A stretch of 43,826 nt of DNA from a virus: positions 1-43,826 of the IMG/VR virus record IMGVR_UViG_3300050017_000023, one strand, 5' to 3'. The notes under the pieces were generated by a model. That model saw nothing but the letters and a program-made list of their open reading frames with translations. It made no database searches and was not told the DNA's origin. Both the position numbers and the translations under genes were made by a program. Of this stretch, positions 37,780-43,826 are shown piece after piece. Numbering within the stretch: position 1 is the first letter of the stretch; each line of letters begins with the position of its first letter.

Positions 37780-38051
37780 GGCTTCCTCCCCGCTTTCACT
37801 TGCTCGATGAACTGCCTTTGCACCGCGGGGCTCAAAATGAGGGCTTCCAGCTTGCCGACTTTCTGAGCCATTTCGGCAGCGGTCAGCCCGCAAGGGTTAC
37901 AGAAGGACATGCCCCCGGCCGCTATATGCACCTGACCGGGCGGGGACACTTGCAATTCAAGGCCGCAGGCCCTGCACCGATATCCCCGCTTGTAATCAGG
38001 CATGAGCGGATCGTCCGCGCGCCGGCACACGATCAGGAATTGTGCGCTCAT
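37776..38051 (-). CDS. Zinc-ribbon small protein
   Basis: The protein has 91 residues. CRAC (about 26-29) and CNPC (about 51-54) form a treble-clef or ribbon zinc site around a GLELQVSPPGQVHIAAGGMS beta part. A helical C-terminus (LEALILSPAVQRQFIEQVKA) follows. It is coupled to both neighbours by 4-base overlaps. It is one of several zinc proteins in this array; the target is unknown. Confidence 0.65.
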   Translation of the reverse strand: MSAQFLIVCRRADDPLMPDYKRGYRCRACGLELQVSPPGQVHIAAGGMSFCNPCGLTAAEMAQKVGKLEALILSPAVQRQFIEQVKAGRKP

Positions 38052-38473
38052 AAGTCACCGAACCATGCCATGCCGCTCTCCCACATCCGAACTTTATCGT
38101 CTTCCAGGGCCGCCAGCACGCCATCCCACATCTGCACCAGGAACCAGGACGGCACGCCCGCGACGTATTTGTTGAGGATCGACACGCGCGCCACGAGCGA
38201 ATCCAGATCGCGGTCGCGCACCAACGGTTCACAGAACACGCACGCGCACCAATGACCGCCGCAGTACTCCATCCGCTTGCCTCGATCCGGTTCGACACAC
38301 ACCGGCCGCACGCGCCGGCACCAGAGACGGTCAACTTCGCTGGAACAGAAATCGCACTTCACCCTTAGCGGGCGGCGCGGGACGGGGTCCGACCCACGAT
38401 AATCGAGGCGCTGCTGGACATGACCGTGGCTGTCGATCTCCAGCGTGCGCTTGGGTTCGGGCAGGGGCTTCAT
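38048..38473 (-). CDS. Cys-rich zinc-binding protein
   Basis: The protein has 141 residues from ATG 38473 with a GGTGAG site; an upstream in-frame ATG at 38545 lacks support. CDFC, then CRR...C, then CGGHWCACVFC give seven or eight possible zinc ligands. A helical RDLDSLVARVSILNKYV part follows. A C-terminal SWFLVQMWDGVLAALEDDKV segment completes it. The pattern FC-S-x...W...C-x-x-C...D-x-x-x-L-x-x-R resembles a recurrent phage protein with an early zinc site and a following helix. Role unknown. Confidence 0.65.
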   Translation of the reverse strand: MKPLPEPKRTLEIDSHGHVQQRLDYRGSDPVPRRPLRVKCDFCSSEVDRLWCRRVRPVCVEPDRGKRMEYCGGHWCACVFCEPLVRDRDLDSLVARVSILNKYVAGVPSWFLVQMWDGVLAALEDDKVRMWESGMAWFGDL

Positions 38474-38567
38474 TGGCTCACCCGCAGGGCTTGGTGGTTC
38501 CGTTGCCTCGGTCGACCTTTCCGCTGCCGGGCACAGAGCGCGCACGATCCGCCGTGGCCTTGAGGTT

Positions 38568-38786
38568 TCATCGCTCGATCACCCGCCGCAAATGAGCCAC
38601 ATTACCCTTCCGTGTGCGGTAGGGGCTCGGGAGATCGACAAGCTCGACTCCGGGCTCGCGTAACAGGCGATTGACGACGCCCGGGTTAAGTTCGCCGCAT
38701 GGGCGAGGCCCGCGGTCGAGCGATGCAAGCGCGGCGCGCGCGCATTCCGATAGCGGATGTGTCTCGGTTCCGTTGAGCGGTTTCAT
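38568..38786 (-). CDS. Small winged-helix-like protein
   Basis: The protein has 72 residues. LSECARAALASLDRG, then CGELNPGVVNRLLREPGVEL and VDLPSPYRTRKGNVAHLRRV. The order helix, recognition-like helix (NPGVVNRLLRE), wing (PSPYRTRKG) matches small MarR-like winged helices seen in phages. It may bind DNA. The 94 bases behind it (38474-38567) hold no gene. Confidence 0.65.
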   Translation of the reverse strand: MKPLNGTETHPLSECARAALASLDRGPRPCGELNPGVVNRLLREPGVELVDLPSPYRTRKGNVAHLRRVIER

Positions 38787-39013
38787 CGCGTAATCTCCAG
38801 CCCGTCAATCCACGGCCCCGGCCACCACGCGCGCGCCAGGCGGATCCCGTCGGCGATGGTATCGACGGCGGCCAGCTCGCGGACTTGTTCCTCGGTCACT
38901 GGATAGCCCCGGTCCCAAGCCATGGACGCCACACCCAGGCAAAAGGCTCCTTCGGCAAAGCCCGGCTTGTGGAGGATGCCGGCGGCGGCAGCGACTTCGG
39001 ATGGGTCGATCAT
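38783..39013 (-). CDS. 76-residue hypothetical protein
   Basis: MIDPSEVAAAAGILHKPGFA then CLGVASMAWDRGYPVTEEQV and ELAAVDTIADGIRLARAWWP. It is mostly helical with one cysteine. It overlaps both neighbours by 4 bases. Not recognised. Confidence 0.6.
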   Translation of the reverse strand: MIDPSEVAAAAGILHKPGFAEGAFCLGVASMAWDRGYPVTEEQVRELAAVDTIADGIRLARAWWPGPWIDGLEITR

Positions 39014-39474
39014 GGCTTTTCCTTCGCCTCGCTGAGCATCTTGGGCCGGATCTGTCCCTCGTAGAGAGTGAGCCCGTGCGCTCCCAGCATGTAAGGCGTG
39101 AAGACTTCGGAATTTTCAACCATTCCCATGTCGATGATGCCAAACTGCGCCTTCAGCCACCAGACCAGCAGCCGCCAGGCCGTGCGTTCGGCCTGCGCAC
39201 GGTCCCGTTCGGCGGATCTCGCCCGGTTCTCCGGTGGCCGCGCCTGCTGCAACCGCTCGAACACTGGATCGATTCGCAGCGGCAGCTTGTAAGCAACAAT
39301 GCCGGCAGGCGTGGCTAAATCGAACGAGACGGCGGTGACCCGCTGGCCTTCGTAGTTCATGTGCAGCGATCGCGCGCCGGATCTCACCAGTAAATCGGTG
39401 ATCTCGCCGACACTCTTTTCGACCGGCACGTCCGTTTCCGCGGCTAAGAACGACGATGCTTTTCGGGTGCTCAT
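39010..39474 (-). CDS. Phage protein of the V-x-x-E-K-S-x-x-E-I type, unknown
   Basis: The protein has 154 residues from ATG 39474. VPVEKSVGEITDLLVRSGAR (about 17-36), then a beta hairpin (SLHMNYEGQRVTAVSFDLAT) and YKLPLRIDPVF. A charged helical part (NRARSAERDRAQAERTAWRL) and LVWWLKAQFGIIDMGMVENS follow. This arrangement (a V-x-x-E-x-S-x-x-E-I helix, a Y/G-rich strand, a LPLR strand, a Q-A-x-R-x-x-W-R helix) is a widespread uncharacterised phage family. Function unknown. Confidence 0.7.
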   Translation of the reverse strand: MSTRKASSFLAAETDVPVEKSVGEITDLLVRSGARSLHMNYEGQRVTAVSFDLATPAGIVAYKLPLRIDPVFERLQQARPPENRARSAERDRAQAERTAWRLLVWWLKAQFGIIDMGMVENSEVFTPYMLGAHGLTLYEGQIRPKMLSEAKEKP

Positions 39475-39692
39475 TGTTGTGGCTCCATGACGATAATCAC
39501 TCCCGCGCCGCCGTGCGCGCCTGGCTGGCCGGCATAATCGGCGAACGCACAAGTCGCCTCGTTCGGAATTTGGCCCCGCAGCTCCATCACGCACGGCGAG
39601 TACTGCGTGGTGATCGCTCCGCATTGGTTGCCGAGCTGGTCGATCAGATGGCCGTCGAGGGTCTGGTGCTTGCCATAGTATCGGCAGGTCAT
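39471..39692 (-). CDS. Cys-rich small protein, first of a paralogous pair
   Basis: The protein has 73 residues: MTCRYYGKHQTLDGHLIDQL, then GNQCGAITTQYSPCVMELRG, EATCAFA and a Gly-rich tail. Four cysteines in a C-x(20)-C-x(9)-C-x(13)-C layout suggest zinc binding or an Fe-S site. The same layout recurs in the gene ending at 39910. It is a common short phage protein pattern with no known role that I can name. Confidence 0.65.
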   Translation of the reverse strand: MTCRYYGKHQTLDGHLIDQLGNQCGAITTQYSPCVMELRGQIPNEATCAFADYAGQPGAHGGAGVIIVMEPQQ

Positions 39693-39913
39693 TCTGGCAG
39701 CTCCGTGATTTTCGCTTTGGGAAACCTTGTACGGCACAACTCTTCCGCGGCATCCATCAGCATCCGTCCGTTGTGTTCGTTGTACGGCACGCCCTCGGCT
39801 TCGCATAGCTCCGCAACTGAGAAGTGCACCGCGTGGCCCTGGACGTAGACTCCCGGCATCAGTTTCCGCATTCCCTTCGCCCACTCCGGCGTGCGCGTGA
39901 CCGGCGTGCTCAT
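39689..39913 (-). CDS. Small phage protein (PEWAKGMRKLMPGVYV type)
   Basis: The protein has 74 residues from ATG 39913. TPEWAKGMRKLMPGVYVQGH then AVHFSVAELCEAEGVPYNEH and a helical LMDAAEELCRTRFPKAK end. This is a recurrent phage early protein of unknown role. It sits between the two Cys-rich paralogues and is coupled to both. Confidence 0.65.
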   Translation of the reverse strand: MSTPVTRTPEWAKGMRKLMPGVYVQGHAVHFSVAELCEAEGVPYNEHNGRMLMDAAEELCRTRFPKAKITELPE

Positions 39914-40188
39914 AGCGCCACCGGCTTTCCCTTCCTGGACTCCTCGGCGATCGGACACGCGCCTTCATCGGGCTTCGCGCCGGCGATCTCCATGGCGCAC
40001 GGCGCGTAGCTGGTAGCAATCAAGGCGCACTCGTTCCCTCCGCTCATCAGCAGGCGTCCGGTCGCGCGCAGCACGATGGCGCTGTTGCCATAAAACTTAC
40101 AGCCGGGGTTTCCGGCCGGCTTGTGCCGAATCTCGCGCGGCGAAAGGACCGCCGGCAGGCCGTTGTAATCTTCAGCGTCGTCAGGCAT
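39910..40188 (-). CDS. Cys-rich small protein, second of a paralogous pair
   Basis: The protein has 92 residues from ATG 40188. After a leader with SPREIRHKPAGNPGCKFYGN it reads GNECALIATSYAPCAMEIAG and GACPIAEE, matching C-[RK]-[YF]-Y-G, G-N-[QE]-C, [SA]-P-C-x-M-E and C of the gene at 39471. The two copies flank a third gene, which suggests duplication of a cassette. Metal binding is likely; role unknown. Confidence 0.65.
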   Translation of the reverse strand: MPDDAEDYNGLPAVLSPREIRHKPAGNPGCKFYGNSAIVLRATGRLLMSGGNECALIATSYAPCAMEIAGAKPDEGACPIAEESRKGKPVAL

Positions 40189-40385
40189 CGGGGTTCTCCT
40201 GGGGGTAAGTCGATACATGCTTTTTTCGCCCCACAGTACGGGCACTGTTGGTTGGCTCGCATAAAACGCGAGAAAGCGATTGCCAGAATAGGGAGTGGGG
40301 GTAATAGCAAAAACCACTTCTTGCCACACTCCGGATTGACACAGGCCATAGGCCAGCTCTTGTAGACATCGGGATCGTCAGGCAT
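40047..40385 (-). CDS. Zinc-ribbon membrane protein, frame runs into next gene
   Basis: The annotated frame has 112 residues. CVNPECGKKW and QQCPYCGAKK make a zinc ribbon, with a hydrophobic FLLLPPLPILAIAFSRF segment between. After the GAKK codons (GCG AAA AAA G) the frame continues 142 bases over the start of the next gene with an Arg/Thr/Cys-rich, shadow-like tail. The +1 frame from the A-run would end at 40181 (HVSTYPQENPDA), a normal short overlap. So the real C-terminus may need a frameshift, or there is an indel at the A-run. Confidence 0.55.
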   Translation of the reverse strand: MPDDPDVYKSWPMACVNPECGKKWFLLLPPLPILAIAFSRFMRANQQCPYCGAKKACIDLPPGEPRCLTTLKITTACRRSFRRARFGTSRPETPAVSFMATAPSCCARPDAC

Positions 40386-40763
40386 TCAATCGCTCCTTTC
40401 CAACTTTTCAAATCTCTCGCCCCACGCGATAATCTCATCGACGGCGCCCTGCGCCGACTGTCCACGCTCCAGAAACGTCCGCACTTGATCGAGTAGCGGC
40501 CGCCCGGCGTCCTTCCGGTCGAGGCGCGTCTCCTTGGCTCTAGGCTGCGCCACCGGATAGTCGCGTCGGCAATGGCACTTCCGGCACAGGGCGGCCAGGT
40601 TACCGGGATCGTCGTTGCCGTTGTCGCCGTCCAGGTGCGCTACATCGAGCTTCTTGACCTTGTGGCACGTTTGGCAGGGTCCGACGCCCTGCACCGCGCC
40701 TACGCGGGCCAGGACTTCACGGCGGGTATATCTGCGCCACTTCCATCCGTAAGGTTTCGCCAT
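40386..40763 (-). CDS. HNH endonuclease-like protein
   Basis: The protein has 125 residues from ATG 40763, with GGAGGAGG upstream. CQTCHK...LDVAHLDGDNGNDDPGNLAALCRKCHCRRD carries the C-x2-C, His, Asn and C-x2-C...H elements of HNH nucleases (first 70 residues). A basic linker (AKETRLDRKDAGR) and a helical end (VDEIIAWGERFEKLER) follow. Roles in phages include packaging-related nicking and homing-like activity; the early location is not near a terminase. The stop is adjacent to the next start. Confidence 0.7.
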   Translation of the reverse strand: MAKPYGWKWRRYTRREVLARVGAVQGVGPCQTCHKVKKLDVAHLDGDNGNDDPGNLAALCRKCHCRRDYPVAQPRAKETRLDRKDAGRPLLDQVRTFLERGQSAQGAVDEIIAWGERFEKLERSD

Positions 40764-40764
40764 C

Positions 40765-40986
40765 TCAAGCCCCTCCTCCAGGGTTCGCGATCCTGCGGCC
40801 GCAGCTAGGGCAGTACTTGAAAGCCGCCAATATCTTGTCGCACCCGCAGTGCGTGCATCGGAACCAATCGGCAAAGATCTCGTCGGCGCAGTCCAGCTCG
40901 ACGGATGTCGTGCCCGTGCCCGCTGCTCGCTTGCGCAGATCGGCCGCGTATCGGATTTTGACTGACTCAGGATCTACCTTCGCCAT
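40765..40986 (-). CDS. Zinc-ribbon protein
   Basis: The protein has 73 residues. A helical first half (KIRYAADLRKRAAGTG...VELDCADEIFADWF) is followed by CTHCGCDKILAAFKYCPSCG, a C-x2-C...C-x2-C ribbon. It could be a nucleic-acid- or protein-binding adaptor. It lies one base after the previous gene's stop. Unknown role. Confidence 0.65.
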   Translation of the reverse strand: MAKVDPESVKIRYAADLRKRAAGTGTTSVELDCADEIFADWFRCTHCGCDKILAAFKYCPSCGRRIANPGGGA

Positions 40987-40987
40987 T

Positions 40988-41275
40988 TCAGTTACTCCGG
41001 CTCCGCGACATCTGACAGAGCGCGAGGGCGCGTAGCAGTTCGGCCCTGATCGCTGGGTTACGCTCGATGGACCGTATTTCCTCGGCTGTCAGTTGCCGCA
41101 GCCTGTTCCGGTCGTCGAGCGCCATCACCGCGCCGCATCGCGCGCACACCGTCAGCACCACGTCGCCGGGCTCCAGGTGGTCCGGGATCGGCTCGCCGGC
41201 GGACTTGAAAATATTGGACTCCATCCCGCAGGAGTAGCAAGCCCCTCCGTTAATTTGCCGTTCGTCGCTGTCCAT
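40988..41275 (-). CDS. Zinc-ribbon protein with helical tail
   Basis: The protein has 95 residues from ATG 41275, chosen because GGAGAA lies 5 bases upstream; ATG 41299 lacks such a site. CYSC (about 13-16) and CARC (about 44-47) form a ribbon around a PIPDHLEPGDVVLTV strand part. ALDDRNRLRQLTAEEIRSIE and a helical ALLRAL-type end follow. It resembles small zinc-ribbon proteins of bacterial phages. Unknown role. Confidence 0.65.
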   Translation of the reverse strand: MDSDERQINGGACYSCGMESNIFKSAGEPIPDHLEPGDVVLTVCARCGAVMALDDRNRLRQLTAEEIRSIERNPAIRAELLRALALCQMSRSRSN

Positions 41276-41603
41276 TGCTTCTCCGTTTTCTTGGCTCATC
41301 GATGGCGATAGGTTGGGATCCCGTTTCTCTCGCCGGCGGTTTGCGCAGGCCGCGCAACTCTCGATCGATCTCGGACGGGTGGCGCCAGCCGCGGCGCCGC
41401 AGATCGCGTTCGGCTTCGGCCTCGGCTACCAGCTCGCGTTCGCGTTCCGGCGTCCACCAGGTGACTTCTGGAACTGGCGGGCAGTATCTGTCCACCAGCT
41501 CCAGGCAACGCAGCCAGGCTTGGTGCCGTTGTTTGGCGTACGTTGGACTCTTCAGCAGCCGCAGGACCAGCCGGTCGAGAGTAGCTTCCCGTTGGGAGAT
41601 CAT
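41250..41603 (-). CDS. 117-residue helical hypothetical protein
   Basis: MISQREATLDRLVLRLLKSP then YAKQRHQAWLRCLELVDRYC, PPVPEVTWWTPERERELVAE and a long charged helix. The C-terminus is basic (EPRKRRSNGQRRTAN) and overlaps the next gene by 26 bases. Not recognised. A nucleic-acid contact is possible because of the basic tail. Confidence 0.6.
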   Translation of the reverse strand: MISQREATLDRLVLRLLKSPTYAKQRHQAWLRCLELVDRYCPPVPEVTWWTPERERELVAEAEAERDLRRRGWRHPSEIDRELRGLRKPPARETGSQPIAIDEPRKRRSNGQRRTAN

Positions 41604-41836
41604 AGGGTGCCTCTGACTCTGGCGCGGAAACGCGGCCGCAGGCTTTTCTGGTAACTCCTGGGGGCTGGCTTCGGTGGCTTTGGCGGCTTCGGCGAGACTC
41701 GCGCGTCGTCTGCCTCGGCGGCGCGAATCCTGGCGGTCAGGGCTTCCAAAGTGGCGCGGCCACGCAGGATCTCCTCGTCGTGGTCGCGGAACAGGCGGGC
41801 GGTGGTGAGGCGCTGGAGTTTGTCGAGCACGTCCAT
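41600..41836 (-). CDS. 78-residue hypothetical protein
   Basis: MDVLDKLQRLTTARLFRDHD then EEILRGRATLEALTARIRAA, a coiled-coil-like helix, and a Pro/Lys/Arg tail (KPPKPPKPAPRSY). It overlaps the next gene by 4 bases and lies 7 bases after the large gene. Not recognised. Confidence 0.6.
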   Translation of the reverse strand: MDVLDKLQRLTTARLFRDHDEEILRGRATLEALTARIRAAEADDARVSPKPPKPPKPAPRSYQKSLRPRFRARVRGTL

Positions 41837-41843
41837 AGGGGCA

Positions 41844-43349
41844 TCACTGCTTCAGAATCTCCCAGAGCTTACCGGTGTCGCAGGTGCAGCTTTGGTGCCC
41901 AGCAGCGAACAACGCTTGCGCTTCCTCTCCCGAGTGGCATGCTTTGACGTTGGGAAAACCGGATCCACCGCACTGCGGGCAGACTTCGGGCGGGGCGGCG
42001 GGTGGTGGTGGGGCGGGAGTCTTCGCAACCGTCTCCAACCACGCCTTCCATGCATCTGTAGCCAACCCAACCAGCAGCGGCCACGAGGTGATCTTGGCCA
42101 TCCGCTGACCGATCCGGCGGGCGAACCATTCGAGCGGCGTATCCTGTAACGCTACTTGCACCGCATTTAGCACCGCCGCATCGCATACGCTCGCCAGCCG
42201 CTGGGTGATTTCGACCGGGATAACGGCCGCGATGGCCTCCAGGCTCGATATCCCTGGCGCTTCTGGAATCGGAGCCTTCCCTGTGAGTGAGTGAGTCCCT
42301 GTTCCACCACCCACACACTCACTCACAGGTGTTCCTGTGTTCGTGTGTTTAGGAATATAAGGACAGTTCCACCCCCAAGGACAATATGTTGCGGGCGACG
42401 GGTCATTTCCCGGCGCGTGGCCCGCAGTTTCCGGCGCTGGTTGCGCAGCATTCGGCGGCGCAACAATCTGCACCAGGGATCGAGGCGCAGACTGTTGCGC
42501 GGGCGGTCCGACCGGCGCGACCTGCCGCAACGCCACTTCCGCAGGAGACTGCGCGGCGACGCGAGGGTCATTTTCGGCGCTATGTTTCGCCTTGTGTTCG
42601 CCAGATATAGGCGAATGTAAGGCGAAATCGAGCGCAATATCGACGCTCGGATTCGCTCTATCTTCGCCTTTTTGGCGGTCCAGGGCGGCGATAGCCTCGA
42701 TCTGCGCTTTGAGTTGCGCAATTTGTTGCGCTCGCTCGTCGGCAGTTTTGGCCGGCGTTACCCGCAGGGCGGCCTTATCGCGCGGGGCCAATTGAGAGGC
42801 TTCTCCCTTTGGCTGTCGCCGCTTCTTCTCCTCGCGGGGCATTGCTATCGACTCGGCCAGCTTGTCCAGCCGTAACCGGTACTTGCCTTTGTTGTAGCGA
42901 AGCTCGGGGTGCTCGCGCGCGATCACGCCACGCCTTTCACCCTCGGCGATGGCCTTCTCATTGGTACGTCGCTGCTTCCCCGTAATCCTCTCCAGTTCTT
43001 GGTCGGTGACGTCCACCCAATCGGGCTTTTTGCCGGCGTCCTCATCGGGATAGTCGAAGGTCTCCCCCGCAATGTGCTCGATAATATCCATCAGTGCGGG
43101 GTGGTCGAATTTCCCTCGCAAGAGGTATTTATCCGCCCGGTAGAGCTTGATGTAACCGCCCCAGACGACCGTGCGGGCATCGCCAAACTTAGGATCGCGG
43201 ACGGGGTTTCCATACTCGTCCCGCATGATTTCCCGTCCCCAGCCGCGGCCGTCGCGCTCGGGGTGCTTCTTGTTGTTGCCGGGGAATGCCCTGCTTACCA
43301 GCAGCGGCGGAGGGATTGGAGGCGGCCCAAAGTCTAGGCGGGGGGTCAT
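41844..43349 (-). CDS. Replication-initiator-like or regulatory protein: winged helix plus zinc-ribbon C-terminus
   Basis: The protein has 501 residues from ATG 43349, overlapping the upstream stop (ATGA). Residues about 50-180 (GGYIKLYRADKYLLRGKFDH, then VTDQELERITGKQRRTNEKA and HPELRYNKGKYRLRLDKLAE) look like a winged-helix DNA-binding domain as in phage replisome organisers. A long Gln/Pro/Ala linker follows. Next comes a helical segment (GISSLEAIAAVIPVEITQRL). A DnaJ-like C-x2-C-G-x-G ribbon with further cysteines (VCPQCGGSGFPN...CHSG...CTCDTG) is near the end. First large gene of the leftward array; a replication or gene-control role is plausible. The family name is not certain. Confidence 0.6.
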   Translation of the reverse strand: MTPRLDFGPPPIPPPLLVSRAFPGNNKKHPERDGRGWGREIMRDEYGNPVRDPKFGDARTVVWGGYIKLYRADKYLLRGKFDHPALMDIIEHIAGETFDYPDEDAGKKPDWVDVTDQELERITGKQRRTNEKAIAEGERRGVIAREHPELRYNKGKYRLRLDKLAESIAMPREEKKRRQPKGEASQLAPRDKAALRVTPAKTADERAQQIAQLKAQIEAIAALDRQKGEDRANPSVDIALDFALHSPISGEHKAKHSAENDPRVAAQSPAEVALRQVAPVGPPAQQSAPRSLVQIVAPPNAAQPAPETAGHAPGNDPSPATYCPWGWNCPYIPKHTNTGTPVSECVGGGTGTHSLTGKAPIPEAPGISSLEAIAAVIPVEITQRLASVCDAAVLNAVQVALQDTPLEWFARRIGQRMAKITSWPLLVGLATDAWKAWLETVAKTPAPPPPAAPPEVCPQCGGSGFPNVKACHSGEEAQALFAAGHQSCTCDTGKLWEILKQ

Positions 43350-43492
43350 GCGTCCACTCCCTTGCCCCACTGCGCATAGCGGAGAGCCAGCTTTTGTTCG
43401 ACCAAAGCCAGGCGGACCAGCCGCATATTTCGCAGGTGCGCATGATCGCCTTGGCGACCCCGAACTCTTACGATCCTGTCTTTGCTGGGCAT
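43346..43492 (-). CDS. 48-residue basic protein, first gene of leftward array
   Basis: ATG 43492 to TGA 43346 gives MPSKDRIVRVRGRQGDHAHL then RNMRLVRLALVEQKLALRYA and a short tail. GGAGGAG lies about 12 bases upstream, slightly far. The stop overlaps the next ATG by 4 bases. It is basic and helical, possibly DNA- or RNA-binding. It is small, but the coupling supports it. Confidence 0.55.
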   Translation of the reverse strand: MPSKDRIVRVRGRQGDHAHLRNMRLVRLALVEQKLALRYAQWGKGVDA

Positions 43493-43601
43493 TCTGCCAA
43501 AATCTCCTCCGTCCGTTCCCGGACATAAAACTTTAGTTACAGGCCTTGCGAATGAGGGGAAGAGTTGGCAAACTGGAGGGAAGCTCTAGCCCTTCACGCG
43601 C
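43493..43601. other. Leader region of the leftward array
   Basis: This stretch should contain the promoter of the long minus-strand operon. On that strand I see only weak candidates, such as TTCGCA, 17 bases and TTTATG near 43515-43545. No operator palindrome like that at 30860 is seen. No gene is evident. Confidence 0.35.
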
Positions 43602-43826
43602 ATGATGACGACTCGGTGGCTGCGGTTCAAATCTGCCAGAAGCGAACGCAGCTATTGGGTTTTAAGTGAAAAGCGGGGGGGGACCTTCCAGAGCTTAACT
43701 GGGCCCCACAATAACTACTATTTGTGGGGTCCGGGCACGGTGGATCCGAAGGTGGTGATTGTGATTGGGGGGAGTTTGGATGTGGCTCGCAGGATGTTCA
43801 GGGAAGTGCGGGCCGGGGGCCGGATC
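43602..43826 (+). pseudogene. Truncated glycosyltransferase-like fragment, runs off window
   Basis: The frame is open from ATG 43602 to the window end (75 codons) and is preceded by an in-frame TAG at 43587. From about 43692 it reads SLTGPHNNYYLWGPGTVDPK followed by VVIVIGGSLDVARRMFREVR. The P/SGHN-N-Y-x-L-WGP...VVIVIGG pattern is, to my knowledge, the C-terminal part of large GT39/ArnT-type membrane glycosyltransferases of Acidobacteriota. The N-terminal bulk is absent here, so this is a remnant or junction product. It may mark the end of the phage and the start of host DNA. CCCCACAA...TTGTGGGG forms a hairpin inside it (43704-43727). Confidence 0.45.

Noticed and set aside
1-43826. tRNA or rRNA genes
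   Set aside because: No cloverleaf with a TTC-loop and acceptor pairing and no rRNA-like stretch was seen on reading; a covariance-model search could still find a divergent one.

Overview
This window is most of a tailed-phage or prophage genome, GC-rich throughout. The structural genes follow the order of the podovirus P22 (scaffold, coat, gp4-like, gp10-like, ejection proteins). Terminase, portal, lysis genes and a tyrosine integrase are not present, so part of the genome lies outside the window. A host in the Acidobacteriota (Solibacter/Bryobacter-like) is suggested by the style of several small proteins and by a truncated glycosyltransferase-like fragment at the right edge. That host assignment is inference only.

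Layout. (1) Positions 2-840: end of a fibre-like repeat protein and a small membrane protein. (2) Positions 993-14584, plus strand: scaffold, P22-type coat, a coiled-coil protein, two tandem gp4-like adaptor proteins, a gp10-like stabiliser, several tail or structural proteins of unknown role, a C5-cytosine DNA methyltransferase placed between two related structural genes, a GNAT-like protein, a gp7-like DNA-transfer protein and a coiled-coil ejection protein. (3) Positions 14603-29038: one open frame of 4811 codons, read as a giant polyvalent ejection protein. Visible parts are a DdrB/ParB-like domain, an N6-adenine methyltransferase, a strawberry-notch-type SF2 helicase, a PBECR-like RNase-toxin domain, two HExxH zincin motifs and large-polyvalent-protein domains. 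By analogy with phage P1 DarB/DdrB it would enter the cell with the DNA and counter host defences. (4) Position 29068: a small serine recombinase. (5) Positions 29655-32905: two divergent operons around a promoter-operator region at 30.78-30.93 kb. The leftward one has four small coiled-coil or membrane genes; the rightward one has a KIRFDTN-type protein and a Cas4/RecB-like Fe-S nuclease. (6) Positions 33143-43492, minus strand: a long, tightly overlapped array of about 27 small genes headed by a 501-aa winged-helix/zinc protein. It includes many zinc-ribbon proteins, an HNH nuclease and an Acb2/Tad1-hairpin-type candidate anti-CBASS/anti-Thoeris sponge. (7) From 43602: a truncated remnant that looks like the C-terminal part of a host glycosyltransferase.

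The points that most deserve follow-up are: the giant polyvalent protein with its repeated PPKA-type linkers and embedded toxin domain; three islands inside that gene where codon usage switches to the +1 frame; a methyltransferase gene whose second half carries family hallmarks in two reading frames at once; and the Acb2/Tad1-like gene in an early operon full of undescribed small genes.
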